Shown here piece by piece: positions 1 to 7,904 of a stretch of DNA of 64,000 nucleotides (position 1 is its first letter; each line of letters begins with the position of its first letter). Source of the DNA: Thermus tengchongensis (GTDB lineage Bacteria; Deinococcota; Deinococci; Deinococcales; Thermaceae); contig NZ_JAKEDU010000006.1 in assembly GCF_021462405.1 (NCBI RefSeq), positions 1 through 64,000 of the forward strand. Reading direction: 5' to 3'. The notes beneath the pieces are model-generated. The model saw only the letters and a list, made by a program, of their open reading frames with translations. It searched no databases and had not been told where the DNA came from. Made by a program: the position numbers and the translations under genes.

Positions 1-22
1 CAGGATCAAACTCTCCAATAAA
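1..22 (-). rRNA. rrs: 16S rRNA, 5' end only (partial)
   Basis: Read on the minus strand, the first bases give the universal 5' end of small-subunit rRNA (GAGAGTTTGATCCTG, the 8F primer region) preceded by a Thermus-like TTTATTG. The gene continues beyond the left edge. The 5' boundary at about position 22 is inferred from the usual Thermus start and may be off by a few bases. Confidence 0.93.
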
Positions 23-120
23 ATCAACGCCCGAAGGCGTTGTTGGCTTCTTGGTGTTAGCCTCTGCTCTCCCCTTTTCAAGATCCCCCTGCTTGGGCTT
101 TCGCCCGCGCAGCAAAAGCT
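23..120 (-). promoter_or_regulatory. 16S rRNA leader with tetraloop hairpins
   Basis: This is the transcribed leader upstream of 16S rRNA. It holds two tight hairpins when read on the minus strand: CAACGCC-TTCG-GGCGTTG at 25-42 (UUCG loop) and GGGC-GAAA-GCCC at 95-106 (GNRA loop). Such stable hairpins are typical of rRNA leaders, where they assist folding and processing; the exact role here is inference. Confidence 0.7.
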
Positions 121-149
121 ATGCTATCAAGCCCCCTCCTTCTTGTCAA
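121..149 (-). promoter_or_regulatory. 16S rRNA promoter, -35 TTGACA / -10 TAGCAT
   Basis: On the minus strand a perfect -35 (TTGACA, 144-149) is followed after exactly 17 bp by TAGCAT (121-126). This is the strongest promoter match in the window. The -35 lies inside the last codons of nrdR, whose TGA stop is at 127-129 in the spacer. Transcription should start near 114, giving a leader of roughly 90 nt. Confidence 0.88.
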
Positions 150-588
150 CACCCCCTAGGCGCTGGATCTCCTCGATGAAGCGCTCCACGGAGTCAAACT
201 CCCGGTAGACGGAGGCAAAGCGGATGTAGGCCACGTGGTCCAGATCCCTTAGAAAGGCCATGGCCTTCAGGCCGATCTCCTCGGAGGTGATCTCCGGGCC
301 CGTCACCTGGTCCTCAAAGGCGTAGGCGAAGCGGCGGAGAACCTCCGGGTCCACGGGGCGCTTTTCACACGCCAGGAGAAGCCCCCTCAGGAGCTTATCG
401 GGGTTGAAGGGTTCCCTTCGGCCGTCCCGCTTCACCACCATCAAAGGCTCCAGCTGGGTGCGCTCGTAGGTGGTGAAGCGGCGGCCGCAAGCCGGGCACT
501 CCCGGCGGCGGCGGATGGCCGCCCCCTCGTCGGAGGGGCGGGAGTCCACCACCCGGGTATCGGGATGACCGCAGTAAGGGCACTTCAT
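127..588 (-). CDS. nrdR: Transcriptional repressor NrdR
   Basis: 153 aa, the usual NrdR length. The N-terminal zinc ribbon has Cys3, Cys6, Cys31 and Cys34, followed by an ATP-cone domain from about residue 49 that senses ATP/dATP. NrdR represses ribonucleotide reductase genes when dATP is high. The start at 588 is chosen because the MKCPYC zinc ribbon begins there; the open frame upstream of it is low complexity. The start overlaps the TGA of the upstream SDR-like gene (ATGA), so the two are probably translationally coupled. Its 3' end carries the 16S rRNA promoter. Confidence 0.95.
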   Translation of the reverse strand: MKCPYCGHPDTRVVDSRPSDEGAAIRRRRECPACGRRFTTYERTQLEPLMVVKRDGRREPFNPDKLLRGLLLACEKRPVDPEVLRRFAYAFEDQVTGPEITSEEIGLKAMAFLRDLDHVAYIRFASVYREFDSVERFIEEIQRLGGVDKKEGA

Positions 589-1292
589 GGCACTTCCCTG
601 AGGAGCTCGTAGACCTCGGGGGATGGGGGAGGCTCGGGAAGCTCCACCTCCAGCACCACCCCGCGGACCCCTTCGGAAACCATGGAACCCAGGCCCAAGG
701 CCGCCCGGACCAAGGCTTGGTCGTAGGCTTCGGAAACCGGGTCCCGGGAAGGCACCACCCCGTTCACCCGCACCCCGGGAAAGGTCCGGGTGACCCCCTC
801 GATGAGCCCTTCCACCGCCCGGCGCACGGAAAGGGTATGAGGCTCGATGCGCACCGCTGGCGGCAGCACCAAGGTGACGAATCCACCCCCTGCCAGGTGG
901 CGCAAACCCTGCTGGAGCACATACAGGCTGGACTTCACATCTTGGCTCATGAGGTCGTACCACTCCCCCTCCAATAGCTCCACGAAGGGAGTCTTGCTCT
1001 CGGCGGTGGTCACGTGGACGATGCCGTCCAATAGGCCAAAAAGCTCCTCCACCTTTTCAAAGGTGCTGGTCACGTCCAACACCACGCTCATGTCCCCCCG
1101 TATGGGGATGGCCGTGGCCCCTAGGGCCTCCACCTCCGAGGCCACGCTGGTGGCCAACTCCACGTCGGGGTCCACGGCGATCACCGTGGCCCCGTTGCGC
1201 CCGTAGCCGTGGGCGATGGCCCGGCCGAAACCCCTGCCGGCCCCGGTTACCATAACGATCCGCCCCTCGAGGCCCAAGATATCCCGTGACAT
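585..1292 (-). CDS. Short-chain dehydrogenase/reductase-like protein, active site altered
   Basis: 235 aa. The Rossmann nucleotide-binding motif GAGRGFG is near the N-terminus, followed by an acidic residue after beta-2 (VDPD) that suggests NAD preference. The usual NNAG and YxxxK catalytic motifs are not obvious: the YxxxK region reads [17 protein letters not shown]. The enzyme may therefore be inactive or have an unusual substrate. The start at 1292 is chosen because a TACAAT -10 box ends 7 nt upstream (leaderless). An upstream ATG at 1301 overlaps that box. The gene is coupled to nrdR downstream. Confidence 0.72.
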   Translation of the reverse strand: MSRDILGLEGRIVMVTGAGRGFGRAIAHGYGRNGATVIAVDPDVELATSVASEVEALGATAIPIRGDMSVVLDVTSTFEKVEELFGLLDGIVHVTTAESKTPFVELLEGEWYDLMSQDVKSSLYVLQQGLRHLAGGGFVTLVLPPAVRIEPHTLSVRRAVEGLIEGVTRTFPGVRVNGVVPSRDPVSEAYDQALVRAALGLGSMVSEGVRGVVLEVELPEPPPSPEVYELLREVP

Positions 1293-1299
1293 CAGGCCC

Positions 1300-1305
1300 A
1301 TTGTA
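1300..1305 (-). promoter_or_regulatory. Leaderless -10 box for the SDR-like gene
   Basis: TACAAT on the minus strand, 7 nt before the ATG at 1292. It lies in the 28-bp gap shared with the divergent macrodomain gene. No clear -35 is visible. Confidence 0.55.
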
Positions 1306-1320
1306 CGGGAAAATGAGGAC

Positions 1321-1800
1321 ATGGCCCGCATCCGCGTGGAAGAAGGGGACATCACCGAGTTCCGGGGGGATGCCATCGTCAACGCTGCCAACAACTACTT
1401 GAAGCTGGGCGCTGGGGTGGCGGGGGCCATCCTCAGGAAAGGAGGCCCCTCCATCCAGGAGGAATGCGACCGGATCGGGAAGATCCGGGTGGGGGAAGCC
1501 GCGGTCACGGGGGCGGGGAACCTGGGGGTGCGCTACGTGATCCACGCCGCCGTCCTGGGGGATGAGCCCGCCAGCCTGGAAACCGTGCGCCAGGCCACGA
1601 GGAGCGCCCTGGAAAAGGCGGTGGAGCTCGGCCTAAGGACCGTGGCCTTTCCCCTTCTGGGCACCGGGGTGGGAGGGCTTCCCGTGGAAGAGGTGGCCCA
1701 GGTGATGCTGGAGGAGATCAAGAAGGCCCCGGATACCCTCGAGGTCACCCTTTACGGCTACCGCAAGGAGGACGCCGAGGCCATCCGCCGGGCCCTCTAA
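1321..1800 (+). CDS. Macrodomain protein (ADP-ribose or O-acetyl-ADP-ribose hydrolase type)
   Basis: 159 aa, a stand-alone macrodomain. Key motifs are [17 protein letters not shown] near the N-terminus (adenine and ribose contacts), GAGVAGAIL (glycine loop) and [10 protein letters not shown] near residue 115 (phosphate loop). The family binds ADP-ribose and many members remove ADP-ribose from proteins or nucleic acids or deacetylate O-acetyl-ADP-ribose. The start at 1321 has a GAGG ribosome site just upstream. It runs divergently from the SDR gene and ends in a 4-bp convergent overlap with the acetyltransferase pseudogene. Confidence 0.9.
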   Translation: MARIRVEEGDITEFRGDAIVNAANNYLKLGAGVAGAILRKGGPSIQEECDRIGKIRVGEAAVTGAGNLGVRYVIHAAVLGDEPASLETVRQATRSALEKAVELGLRTVAFPLLGTGVGGLPVEEVAQVMLEEIKKAPDTLEVTLYGYRKEDAEAIRRAL

Positions 1801-2240
1801 AGGTCCTTGCGGAAGCAGACGATGCGCTCCACCTCCTGGTACCCCAAGCGGCGGTGGACCTCCTGGCCTAAGTACCCCGTCGTGGCTTGCGCCACGACGG
1901 GGTACTTATCTCCCGGTACCCCCTCGCTCGGGCCCAGGCTTCCGCGGCTTCCATAAGGGCACGGCCTGTCCCCTGCCCCCGCCATTTCGGGGCCACGTAC
2001 CCGCCCTCCAGGTAGCCCCCGGGGGCGGGTGTCGCATCCCTCGGCGTAGGGGCGCAAGGAAGCCTCGACGAAGCCCACCCGTTGCCCCTCCGCTTCGGCC
2101 CCAAAGGCTGCCTGGTTGGGGTCTTGAAGCAGGCCCTCCACCTCCTTTAGGTCATCCCCACCCTCGGGCCAGAGGGCAAGGCGCAACGCCAAGTAGGCGG
2201 GAAGGTCCTCCGGGCGAAGGGGCCGGACCCTAGACCTCAC
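1797..2240 (-). pseudogene. AAC(6')-type GNAT acetyltransferase, broken by a 40-bp element and a frameshift
   Basis: The parts of a GNAT acetyltransferase lie in two frames. The N-terminus (to about 2040) and the C-terminus ([13 protein letters not shown], below 1868) share one frame. The acetyl-CoA site (PKWRGQGTGRALMEAAEAWA, about 1920-2000) lies in another. The first switch falls in a C/G homopolymer near 2022-2030. The second is caused by the palindromic element at 1869-1908, which adds a TAG stop in the core frame. Removing the element with one TA copy restores GYREI-GQEVHRRLGY in frame. The original gene would have been an aminoglycoside 6'-acetyltransferase-like protein. Its start overlaps the lipoprotein stop (ATGA). 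Confidence 0.85.
1869..1908. mobile_element. 40-bp palindromic derivative of the TA-flanked element
   Basis: A perfect 18-bp inverted repeat around a 4-nt loop (TTGC, or GCAA on the other strand), beginning and ending in TA. It equals the left end (TAAGTACCC) joined to the right-end hairpin of the 104-bp copy at 9894-9997, as if 64 internal bases had been deleted. It is inserted in the acetyltransferase pseudogene. See the full copies at 6838, 9894 and 13801. Confidence 0.88.
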
Positions 2241-3121
2241 GGGGCATTCCCCTCTCCCTGGCCTTGGCCGCCCTCACCTCCTGCAGGTGGGGGCGGAGAA
2301 GCTTTGAGGTAGTACCCCTGCCCCAGAGCCTGGAGATCGGCGCCGTCCACCTTGCCGTCCCCGTTCAGGTCCCCTTTGAGCTCCTTCCCCTCCTTGCCCC
2401 AGTTCTGGGCCAGTTGCAGGAGGTCGGCAAAGGGCCTGCCCCGCTTCAAGGCCTCCCCCAGGGGCTTCCCTTCCTTGTCGTAGAAGACCACCCGGGGGGA
2501 AAACCTGGGGGTAAGGGCCTTCTGCGGGGTGAGGAGGAGGCGGAAGGCTTCCTGGTCTTTTAGGGGTCTGGCGAAGGCCACATCCAGGCGCAAAAGCCCT
2601 GCCCCCGCATCGTAATCCAGGAGGTACACGGGGCTCGCCACCTTCAAGCTGGCAAGATCCGGGTTCAGATCCCTTAGGGGAAGCTCCAGCTGAAAGCCCA
2701 AGGTCTCCCGTACCTCCACCCGGCCCAAGAGCAAAAAGGGCCCCTCCACCTGGGCCGGCGGGGCCACTAGGGTAAGCCTGGGCGGGGGTGGGTCGGATAC
2801 CGTGAGGGTAAGCCGCTGGACCCGGCTGTTCTTGGCCCCATCCTCCACGGTGAGGGTAACGGGAAACTGGCCCTTCTCCCTGGGTACCCCGGTGATCCGC
2901 CCGCCTTGGAAGGCCAGGCCTTGGGGGAGTTTGCCCTCGAGGCTAAAGGTGTAGGGCCGTACCCCCCCTTCGGCGCTGAAGGTGGCGGTGTAGGCCTCCC
3001 CCAGGTAGGCGGGAGGAAGGCTGGTGCTGGTGAGGCGCAAGGGTTCCATTCCCACCCCCGTGGGGTCTTGGGTGCCGCAGGCGGCGAGGAGGAGGAGGAA
3101 GAAGGGCCAAAGCTTCCGCAT
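2237..3121 (-). CDS. Lipoprotein with Ig-like (He_PIG) domain and dockerin-like calcium loop
   Basis: 294 aa. The signal peptide ends in the lipobox LLAAC (Cys about 15), so the protein is probably lipid-anchored outside the cell. Residues about 28-110 form a cadherin/He_PIG-like repeat ([15 protein letters not shown] ... LPQGLAF ... GRITGVP). The middle resembles a cohesin-like beta domain ([19 protein letters not shown]). The C-terminus has a dockerin or EF-hand loop, [17 protein letters not shown], and then a Pro/Gly-rich tail. It probably acts in cell-surface binding or assembly; no enzyme motif is seen. The ATG lies 6 nt after a TAGACT -10 box. Its stop overlaps the start of the acetyltransferase pseudogene. 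Confidence 0.82.
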   Translation of the reverse strand: MRKLWPFFLLLLAACGTQDPTGVGMEPLRLTSTSLPPAYLGEAYTATFSAEGGVRPYTFSLEGKLPQGLAFQGGRITGVPREKGQFPVTLTVEDGAKNSRVQRLTLTVSDPPPPRLTLVAPPAQVEGPFLLLGRVEVRETLGFQLELPLRDLNPDLASLKVASPVYLLDYDAGAGLLRLDVAFARPLKDQEAFRLLLTPQKALTPRFSPRVVFYDKEGKPLGEALKRGRPFADLLQLAQNWGKEGKELKGDLNGDGKVDGADLQALGQGYYLKASPPPPAGGEGGQGQGEGNAP

Positions 3122-3127
3122 AAGGCC

Positions 3128-3144
3128 AGTCTAGCGGGTATAGT
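3128..3144. promoter_or_regulatory. Back-to-back leaderless -10 boxes: lipoprotein (-) and dcd (+)
   Basis: In a 30-bp gap, TAGACT (3128-3133, minus) ends 6 nt before the lipoprotein ATG, and TATAGT (3139-3144, plus) ends 7 nt before the dcd ATG. Any -35 for either gene must lie in or near the other coding region. Confidence 0.6.
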
Positions 3145-3151
3145 TGAAGGC

Positions 3152-3697
3152 ATGATTAAGCCGGACTGGTGGATCCGGGAGATGGCCAAAAAGGGCATGA
3201 TCGAGCCCTTCGAGGAGCGCCTGGTGCGGGAGGGGGTCATCAGCTACGGGCTTTCCAGCTTCGGCTACGACCTCCGGGCCGCCCCCGAGTGGAAGATCTT
3301 CACCAACGTCTTCTCCACGGTGGTGGACCCCAAGGGCTTTGACCCGAGAAGCTTTGTGGAGTACGAGGGGGAGGAGGTCATCATCCCCCCCAACTCCTTC
3401 GCCCTCACCCGAAGCATCGAGTACATCCGGATGCCGGAAAACGTGATCGCCATCGCCCTGGGCAAGAGCACCTACGCCCGGTGTGGCATCGTGGCCAACG
3501 TGACCCCTTTGGAACCGGGCTGGGAAGGGCACGTGACCCTGGAGATCTCCAACACCACCCCCCTGCCCGCCAAGGTCTACGCCAACGAGGGCATCGTGCA
3601 GATCATCTTCCTCGAGGGCCCGCGGCCCGAAACCACCTATAAGGACCGCCGGGGCAAGTACCAAGGGCAGAAGGGCATCACCCTGCCCCGGGTGTAG
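3152..3697 (+). CDS. dcd: dCTP deaminase
   Basis: 181 aa, within the dCTP deaminase/dUTPase family length. It converts dCTP to dUTP for thymidylate synthesis. Visible hallmarks are the central [20 protein letters not shown] block with catalytic residues and the [10 protein letters not shown] nucleotide-binding strand, followed by a C-terminal [14 protein letters not shown] lid. The start at 3152 follows a TATAGT -10 box and a weak GAAGG. It heads a same-strand run with the cyclophilin, hisZ, hisG and trmH. Confidence 0.94.
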   Translation: MIKPDWWIREMAKKGMIEPFEERLVREGVISYGLSSFGYDLRAAPEWKIFTNVFSTVVDPKGFDPRSFVEYEGEEVIIPPNSFALTRSIEYIRMPENVIAIALGKSTYARCGIVANVTPLEPGWEGHVTLEISNTTPLPAKVYANEGIVQIIFLEGPRPETTYKDRRGKYQGQKGITLPRV

Positions 3698-3700
3698 GCT

Positions 3701-4306
3701 ATGGGGGTGCGCGTCCTTCTCCTTAGCCTGTTGATCCTCCTCGGCGCCTGTAGAGGTGAGAGCATGAAGCCCCTCCCTTACCTTTCGGAAACCCCGGTGC
3801 GTTCCTTCAAGGCCCCGGAAGCCCTTCTGGAGCCCGGCAAGGACTACTACGCCCGCATCCGCACCACCAAGGGGGACATCCTTCTGGACCTCCTGGAGAA
3901 GGAGGCCCCCAACACGGTGAACTCCTTTGTCTTCCTGGCCCTCCACCGCTTCTTCGAGGGGGTGGAGTGGCACCGGGTCATCCCCGGCTTCGTGGCCCAG
4001 ACCGGGGACCCCACCGGCACCGGCGCCGGGGGCCCAGGCTACGCCTTCGGCCTGGAGATCGCCCCGGGGCTGGCCTTTGACCGGGAGGGGATGGTGGGCA
4101 TGGCCCGCACCCAGGACCCCAACTCCAACGGGAGCCAGTTCTTCATTACCCTGGCCCCCACCCCCCACCTCACCGGGCAGTACACCCTTTTCGCCCGGGT
4201 GGTGGAGGGCATGGAGGTGGTCAGGCGCCTCACCCCCACGGAGGGTCCGGGCGCCACGGGGGAACGGGACAAGATCCTCAGCGTGGAGATCCTGGTCAAG
4301 GAATGA
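3701..4306 (+). CDS. Cyclophilin-type peptidyl-prolyl isomerase, lipoprotein
   Basis: 201 aa. The signal peptide with lipobox LLGAC places it on the outer face of the membrane. The rest is a compact cyclophilin domain: [19 protein letters not shown] carries the catalytic Arg, and [11 protein letters not shown] and [16 protein letters not shown] are core motifs. It should speed cis-trans isomerisation of prolyl bonds in exported proteins. It starts 3 nt after dcd and overlaps hisZ by 4 nt (ATGA). Confidence 0.92.
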   Translation: MGVRVLLLSLLILLGACRGESMKPLPYLSETPVRSFKAPEALLEPGKDYYARIRTTKGDILLDLLEKEAPNTVNSFVFLALHRFFEGVEWHRVIPGFVAQTGDPTGTGAGGPGYAFGLEIAPGLAFDREGMVGMARTQDPNSNGSQFFITLAPTPHLTGQYTLFARVVEGMEVVRRLTPTEGPGATGERDKILSVEILVKE

Positions 4307-5388
4307 TCCCCGAGGGCACCCGGTTTTTGCTTCCCCCCGAGGCCCGGCTCAAGGCCGAGCTCATGGGGAGGCTACGGGAGCTTTTCCTGCGCCACGGCTA
4401 CGAGCCCGTGGAGCTCCCGGCCCTGGAAAGCTACGACCCCCTCCACCCCCTGGCGGAGCGGGCCTTCAAGCTGGTGGACAAGACGGGGGAGGTACTGGCC
4501 CTAAGGAGCGAGTTCACCACCCTCCTGGCCAAGCTCCTGAGGCCCCACCTGGGGGAAGGGGTCCACCGCTTCCAGTACGCGGGGGCCCTATGGCTCCGGG
4601 AGGCGGACGCGGAGCTCGGCCGCTTCCGGGAGTACACCCAGGTGGGCCTGGAGCTCATCGGGGCCACGGGGCCTTTGGCGGACGCGGAGGTCCTGCACCT
4701 GGCCTTTGCCGCCTTGGAGGCCCTGGGCCTGGAAGGGGTGGTGGAGGTGGGCCTGCCCAGCCTGGTGGGGGAGGTGCTCAAGGCCTCCGGTCTTCCGGAA
4801 GAGGAGCAGAAGAAGGCCCAGCAGGCGATCCACCGCAAGAACTTGCCCGAGCTGGAAGACCTCCTTGGCCGCCACCCCGTGCCGGAGGAGGCCCGCAAGA
4901 CCCTCCTGGCCTTGCCGGACCTCTACGGGGAGCGCGAGGTGCTGGAGGAGGCTAAGAGGCTTCCCCTTCCCAAAAGGGCCAGGAAGGCCCTGGAGGACCT
5001 GGAAAGGACCCTGGAGCTTCTGGAAAGGCCCGTCCTCTTGGACCTGGGCATGGCCCGGCGCTACGAGTACTACTCCGGCATCTTCTTCCGCGCCTACACC
5101 CCAGGCTTCGGCCTGCCCCTTCTGGGAGGTGGCCGGTACGACGGGGCCCTCCTCCCCAGGGCGGCGGGGTTCGCTATAGGGGTAGAGCGGGCCTTGGAAG
5201 CCCTAAAACCCCCCAGGGTGGACGTAAGCCCCGAGGTTTTGGCCCTGGACCTTAAGGCCCTTCGCCGCTTCGCCGGGGAGAGGCGGGTGGAGCTCTTCCA
5301 TGGGGAAGACCCTGTGGCCTACGCTAAGGCCCGGGGCATCCCCTACCTGGCCCAAGGGGAGCGCATCTTTAGGGTGGAGGAGGCATGA
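4303..5388 (+). CDS. hisZ: ATP phosphoribosyltransferase regulatory subunit HisZ
   Basis: 361 aa. A class II histidyl-tRNA-synthetase-like fold without the anticodon-binding half. Motif 2-like [12 protein letters not shown] and [14 protein letters not shown] and motif 3-like [12 protein letters not shown] are present. HisZ does not charge tRNA; it forms an octamer with short-form HisG and carries histidine feedback inhibition. It overlaps the cyclophilin gene and hisG by 4 nt each, so production with hisG should be coupled. Confidence 0.92.
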   Translation: MIPEGTRFLLPPEARLKAELMGRLRELFLRHGYEPVELPALESYDPLHPLAERAFKLVDKTGEVLALRSEFTTLLAKLLRPHLGEGVHRFQYAGALWLREADAELGRFREYTQVGLELIGATGPLADAEVLHLAFAALEALGLEGVVEVGLPSLVGEVLKASGLPEEEQKKAQQAIHRKNLPELEDLLGRHPVPEEARKTLLALPDLYGEREVLEEAKRLPLPKRARKALEDLERTLELLERPVLLDLGMARRYEYYSGIFFRAYTPGFGLPLLGGGRYDGALLPRAAGFAIGVERALEALKPPRVDVSPEVLALDLKALRRFAGERRVELFHGEDPVAYAKARGIPYLAQGERIFRVEEA

Positions 5389-6008
5389 GGCGTTTTGCCC
5401 TCACCATTGCCCTGCCCAAGGGGCGAATGTTCCAGGAGGCCTATGAGGCCTTAAGGAAAGCGGGGCTGGAACTCCCCCCCATAGAGAACGAGCGGGCCCT
5501 CCTCCACGGGGAAGAAGGAGGAATCGCCCTCCTGGAGCTTCGCAACAAGGATGTGCCCGTGTATGTGGATTTGGGTATCGCCGAGGTGGGGGTGGTGGGC
5601 AAGGACGTCCTCCTGGACTCGGGCCGCGACCTCTTTGAGCCCGTGGACCTGGGCTTCGGGGCCTGCCGGCTTTCCCTCATAAGGCGCCCTGGCGACACCT
5701 CCCCCATCCGCCGCATCGCCACCAAGTACCCCCTCTTCACCACCCGGCTCCTGAAGGAACGGGGCTGGGTGGCGGACGTGGTGGAGCTTTCCGGCAACAT
5801 CGAGCTGGCCGCGGTCACAGGCCTGGCAGACGCCGTGGTGGACGTGGTGCAGACCGGGGCCACCCTAAGGGCGGCGGGCCTGGTGGAGGTGGAGGTCCTG
5901 GCCCACTCCACCGCCCGCCTCATCGTGAACCGCCAAGCCCTGAAGCTTAAACGCTCGCTTTTAAAGCCCCTGATCGCTAAGCTGAGAAACCGTGACGGAG
6001 GCCCGTAG
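5385..6008 (+). CDS. hisG: ATP phosphoribosyltransferase, short form
   Basis: 207 aa, the short form lacking the C-terminal regulatory domain, matching the adjacent HisZ. It catalyses the first step of histidine synthesis, ATP + PRPP to phosphoribosyl-ATP. Motifs: [15 protein letters not shown] at the N-terminus, [16 protein letters not shown], and the PRPP loop in [17 protein letters not shown]. It overlaps the GTG start of trmH by 17 nt. The other his genes seen here lie at 24191-26411, so the pathway is split. Confidence 0.96.
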   Translation: MRRFALTIALPKGRMFQEAYEALRKAGLELPPIENERALLHGEEGGIALLELRNKDVPVYVDLGIAEVGVVGKDVLLDSGRDLFEPVDLGFGACRLSLIRRPGDTSPIRRIATKYPLFTTRLLKERGWVADVVELSGNIELAAVTGLADAVVDVVQTGATLRAAGLVEVEVLAHSTARLIVNRQALKLKRSLLKPLIAKLRNRDGGP

Positions 6009-6567
6009 ACGCCGCATCGAGGAGGTCCTAAGGAGGCGCCAGCCCGACCTCACCGTCCTCCTGGAGAACGTGCACAAGCCCCACAACCTCTCGGCTATCC
6101 TCCGTAGCTGCGACGCCGTGGGGGTCCTCGAGGCCCATGCGGTAAACCCCACGGGGGGCGTGCCCACCTTCAACGAAACCAGCGGGGGAAGCCACAAATG
6201 GGTCTACCTGCGGGTGCACCCCGACATCCAGACGGCCATCGGCCACCTGAGGGAGAAGGGTTTTCGGATCTACGCCACCGCCTTGCGGGAGGATGCCCAA
6301 GACTTCCGGGAGGTGGACTACACCCAGCCCACCGCCATCCTCCTGGGGGCGGAGAAATGGGGGGTTTCCGAGGAGGCCCTGGCCCTGGCGGATAGCGCCA
6401 TCCAGGTACCCATGTTCGGCATGGTCCAGAGCCTGAACGTCTCCGTGGCGGCGGCGGTGATCCTCTTCGAGGCCCAGCGGCAGAGGCTAAAGGCGGGGCT
6501 TTACGAAGGGCCCCGCCTGGACCCCGAGCTTTACCAGAGGGTGCTGGAAGACTGGCTCAGGAAGTGA
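5992..6567 (+). CDS. trmH: tRNA (guanosine(18)-2'-O)-methyltransferase TrmH
   Basis: 191 aa SPOUT methyltransferase. Motif 1 [19 protein letters not shown], motif 2 [15 protein letters not shown] and motif 3 [20 protein letters not shown] form the trefoil knot SAM site. It is near-identical to the characterised T. thermophilus TrmH, which methylates G18 in the D-loop of tRNAs. The start is GTG at 5992, because an in-frame stop lies just upstream at 5983. It ends in an 11-bp convergent overlap with the small gene on the other strand. Confidence 0.95.
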   Translation: MTEARRRRIEEVLRRRQPDLTVLLENVHKPHNLSAILRSCDAVGVLEAHAVNPTGGVPTFNETSGGSHKWVYLRVHPDIQTAIGHLREKGFRIYATALREDAQDFREVDYTQPTAILLGAEKWGVSEEALALADSAIQVPMFGMVQSLNVSVAAAVILFEAQRQRLKAGLYEGPRLDPELYQRVLEDWLRK

Positions 6568-6796
6568 GGAGGGCTTCCTCTTCCAAAAGCTCCTCCAAAG
6601 CCTTGGCCTTCACCGCCAAAACGGAAACCAAGACCTGGAGCTCTCCCAGAAGCTCCTCGTCCTCAGGGCTCGCCTTGGCCCTCCTCCAAAGGGTGCGAAA
6701 CTCCTCCGCCGCCCGGTCCAGCTCCTCCAGAAGCACTTCCCGTACCTCCCGCAAGCGCTCCCTGCGGACCTCCTTGCGGAATCCCGGCTTGGGCAT
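6557..6796 (-). CDS. Small charged helical protein of unknown function
   Basis: 79 aa. Almost entirely predicted helix: a basic N-terminus ([15 protein letters not shown]) is followed by Glu/Leu/Ala-rich heptads, so a coiled coil or helical hairpin is likely. A strong ribosome site (GGAAAGGAG) 6 nt before the ATG supports a real gene. It is convergent with trmH. No family recognised. Confidence 0.7.
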   Translation of the reverse strand: MPKPGFRKEVRRERLREVREVLLEELDRAAEEFRTLWRRAKASPEDEELLGELQVLVSVLAVKAKALEELLEEEALLTS

Positions 6797-6837
6797 GGCT
6801 ACTCCTTTCCCTACGCAACAACCGGGCCACCCCGCCC

Positions 6838-6934
6838 TAAGCGCCCGCCCGCAAAGGTTGCTCCATCGGCCAAAGCCAAAACAGCTTGCTCATGGCCTCT
6901 TTGGGGCCCCTGTCGTGGCGCAAGCGACAATTTA
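6838..6934 (+). mobile_element. TA-flanked non-coding element, copy A (right end degenerate)
   Basis: About 97 bp, same orientation as the copy at 9894. It shares CGCAAAGGTTGC, GGCCAAAGCCAAA and GCTCATGGCCTCTTTGGGGC. The right-end hairpin has decayed (GTCGTGGCGCAAGCGAC). It lies between the small helical gene and the end of ilvE and has no coding capacity. Confidence 0.8.
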
Positions 6935-6956
6935 AGCGACGGTTTCCCACGGAGGC

Positions 6957-7904
6957 CTACACGTAGGTGAGCCAGCCCTCGTACTCGGGCCGCAGGCCCT
7001 TGGCGGCCTCCAGGTAGACCTCGCGGAGCCTCAGGGTGATGGGCCCGGCGGTGCCCTGGCCGATGGGCCGCCAGTCGATCATGGAAACCGGGGTGACCTC
7101 GGCGGCAGTACCGGTCATGAAGACCTCATCGGCCATATAAAGCTGGTCGCGGGTGGCCCGCACCACCTGGACCTCGTAGCCCAGGTCCTTGGCGATCCGG
7201 ATCACCGAGTCCCGGGTGATGCCCTCCAGGTTCACCGAGTGCTCGAGGGCGTAGATGACCCCATCCCGCACGAAGAAGAGGTTCTCCCCGCTCCCCTCGG
7301 CCACGTAGCCTTCCTCGTCCAAAAGGAGGGCCTCGTCCGCCCCGGCGGCCACCGCCTCCATTTTGGCCAAGGCGCTATTCACGTAGTTCCCCCCCACCTT
7401 GGCCTTCCCCGGCATCACGTTGGCGGGGAAGCGGGCCCAGGAGCTGGTGATGAGCCTGGCCCCCTTGCGCACCGCCTCCTCCCCCAGGTAGGCCCCCCAC
7501 TCCCAGGCGGCCACCATCACCTCGGCGGGGTTATTGGGCAGGGGGTTCACCCCCAGGGCCTTGGCCCCCATCCAGGCCAGGGGGCGGATGTAGCAGCTTT
7601 TGTACCCGTTTTGGCGCACCACCTCCTTGATAGCCTCCTCGATCTCCTCCGGGGTGAAGGGGATCTCCATGCGCAGCACTTTGGCCGAGTTGAAGAAGCG
7701 CCGAACGTGCTCCTTCAGGCGGAAGATGGCGGGGCCCTTAGGGGTCTCGTAGGCCCGTATCCCCTCAAAGACGCTGGTCCCGTAATGAAGGGCATGGCTT
7801 AGGACGCTGGTCTTGGCCTCCTCCTGGGGGAGAAGCTTTCCGTTCATCCAAATGAGCCCGGCCTTGATGTGCACATCCCCGCCCTTGGCTTCAGGCTTAG
7901 TCAT
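6957..7904 (-). CDS. ilvE: Branched-chain-amino-acid aminotransferase
   Basis: 315 aa, fold-type IV PLP enzyme. It exchanges amino groups between glutamate and the 2-oxo acids of Leu, Ile and Val. The PLP lysine is in PGKAKVGGNYVNSALAK, with EGSGENLFFV and the phosphate-binding GITRDSVI further on. It closely matches the known T. thermophilus enzyme. The ATG at 7904 has GGAGG 6 nt upstream; a GTG at codon 11 is an alternative nearer the usual length. It overlaps the end of the OxyR-type gene by 8 nt. Confidence 0.96.
   Translation of the reverse strand: MTKPEAKGGDVHIKAGLIWMNGKLLPQEEAKTSVLSHALHYGTSVFEGIRAYETPKGPAIFRLKEHVRRFFNSAKVLRMEIPFTPEEIEEAIKEVVRQNGYKSCYIRPLAWMGAKALGVNPLPNNPAEVMVAAWEWGAYLGEEAVRKGARLITSSWARFPANVMPGKAKVGGNYVNSALAKMEAVAAGADEALLLDEEGYVAEGSGENLFFVRDGVIYALEHSVNLEGITRDSVIRIAKDLGYEVQVVRATRDQLYMADEVFMTGTAAEVTPVSMIDWRPIGQGTAGPITLRLREVYLEAAKGLRPEYEGWLTYV

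Noticed and set aside
1797-2240. Functional aminoglycoside resistance gene
   Set aside because: The acetyl-CoA-binding core and the two ends are in different frames and an inserted stop interrupts the gene.
3131-4168. Long open frame on the minus strand opposite dcd and the cyclophilin gene
   Set aside because: Low-complexity Gly/Val/His/Leu translation typical of antisense frames in GC-rich DNA; the plus-strand genes have clear family motifs.
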